From JAPLGD01 sp041302745 (lineage in GTDB: Bacteria > Bipolaricaulota > Bipolaricaulia > UBA7950 > UBA9294): DNA of 6,875 bases. Positions 6,307 to 6,875 of this stretch are shown piece after piece (the first letter of the stretch is position 1; each line of letters starts with the position of its first letter). Under the pieces are notes generated by a model. That model saw only the letters and a program-made list of their open reading frames with translations. It was not told the origin of the DNA and did not search any database. Where the stretch lies: contig JBFYQP010000098.1 in assembly GCA_041302745.1 (NCBI GenBank), positions 1 to 6,875 of the forward strand. Direction: 5' to 3'. Made by a program: the position numbers and the translations under genes.

Positions 6307-6875
6307 CGACTGCCTCCGCACTCTCTCGTTGCCGCCGCGTCGCGCCTCACGGCGCGCGCGTCCCCCACCACCAACCCGTCCTCGAGCAGAAAGACGGGGT
6401 TCAGGTCCAGCTCTGCGAGGTCGGCGTACCGGAATGGAAGGCGCGACACATCCGCGACCAGTTCCGCCGCGGCGTCGAGGTCCCGCGGCGCCGCTCCCCG
6501 TGCCCCTCGCAGAATCGCGGCTCCGCGAAGCTCGCCGAGCATGACGCGCGCCTCGGCGGCGTCGACGGGCGCGACGCGGAGCGACACGTCCCGGAAGACC
6601 TCCGCGTGCACTCCTCCCAGGCCGACGGCGACCACGGGCCCGAACTGCGGATCGCGCGACAGCCCAACGAGGAGTTCGACTCCGTCCCGCACCATCGGCG
6701 CCGCAAGAACGCCGCGGAACCCCTTCCCGCCGACGGCCTGCAGCCGCTCGAAGCCGTCGCGCGCCGCGGTCTTCGTCTCGACGTCGAGGATCACGCCGCC
6801 GACGTCCGTCTTGTGCGAGATTCCCGACGCCACGACCTTCAGAACGATGGATCCGCCGAGCGCGCCGACCGCGTC
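6303..6875 (-). CDS. NDP-forming acyl-CoA synthetase, C-terminal ATP-grasp region, 5' end cut by window
   Basis: The frame is open to the window edge and gives the last 190 residues of an ATP-grasp_5 domain, as found in ADP-forming acetyl-CoA synthetase beta subunits and at the C-terminus of fused alpha-beta acyl-CoA synthetases and protein acetyltransferases. Family signatures are IVLKVVASGISHKTDVGGV (10-28), GVELLVGLSRDPQFGP (65-80) with GLGG (85-88), FRDVSLRVAPV (94-104) and ELDLNPVFLL (155-164) near the C-terminus. These enzymes interconvert acyl-CoA plus ADP and phosphate with the free acid plus ATP, saving energy in fermentation. The upstream part, which would show whether CoA-binding domains are fused, is missing, so subunit and fusion forms cannot be told apart. 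Its TGA overlaps the aminotransferase ATG, showing co-translation. Confidence 0.88.
   Translation of the reverse strand, partial: DAVGALGGSIVLKVVASGISHKTDVGGVILDVETKTAARDGFERLQAVGGKGFRGVLAAPMVRDGVELLVGLSRDPQFGPVVAVGLGGVHAEVFRDVSLRVAPVDAAEARVMLGELRGAAILRGARGAAPRDLDAAAELVADVSRLPFRYADLAELDLNPVFLLEDGLVVGDARAVRRDAAATRECGGSR

Noticed and set aside
1..6875. CRISPR array, tRNA, rRNA, insertion sequence or prophage
   Set aside because: No spaced direct repeats, cloverleaf pattern, transposase-like frame or terminal inverted repeats were seen; nearly all bases are covered by ordinary metabolic genes.

Overview
The window is GC-rich bacterial DNA in which every credible gene reads on the minus strand. 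Genes are packed tightly, with 4-base overlaps or gaps of 1 to 25 bases, GTG starts are common, and Shine-Dalgarno sites are strong. The long plus-strand reading frames are composition shadows. The substrate-binding protein has a cleavable signal without a lipid-attachment cysteine, which hints weakly at a cell with a periplasm. The mix of an ADP-forming-type acyl-CoA synthetase, a histidinol-phosphate aminotransferase-like enzyme and carbohydrate import would fit an anaerobic or deep-branching heterotroph. The taxon cannot be fixed from this sequence.

In the direction of transcription (high to low coordinates), the first cluster is: the C-terminal part of an NDP-forming acyl-CoA synthetase or its beta subunit (6303-6875, cut by the window edge); a HisC-type aminotransferase (5209-6306, ATGA overlap); and a small cytosolic metallophosphoesterase (4369-5199, 9-base gap). 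These look like one transcription unit.

The only real intergenic stretch is 4281-4368. It carries a good sigma-70-type promoter reading into the second cluster, with a TTGACA -35 box, a 17-base spacer and a TAGACT -10 box. The -35 box overlaps the stop codon of the upstream gene. Two LacI-type palindromes centred on CG lie over and just after the predicted transcription start, 13 bases apart centre to centre.

The second cluster is a LacI-family regulator (3285-4280), a class I DeoC/LacD-family aldolase (2539-3288, GTGA overlap), an exported calcineurin-like phosphoesterase with accessory domains (894-2537, 1-base gap), and a sugar-type ABC transporter substrate-binding protein (1-868, cut by the window edge). 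The gene order suggests a self-repressed catabolic operon. An extracytoplasmic phosphoesterase would release a sugar or polyol from a phosphate ester, the binding protein would pass it to a permease probably encoded beyond position 1, and the aldolase would cleave a phosphorylated intermediate. The substrate is unknown, and this pairing of genes is the most interesting part of the window.
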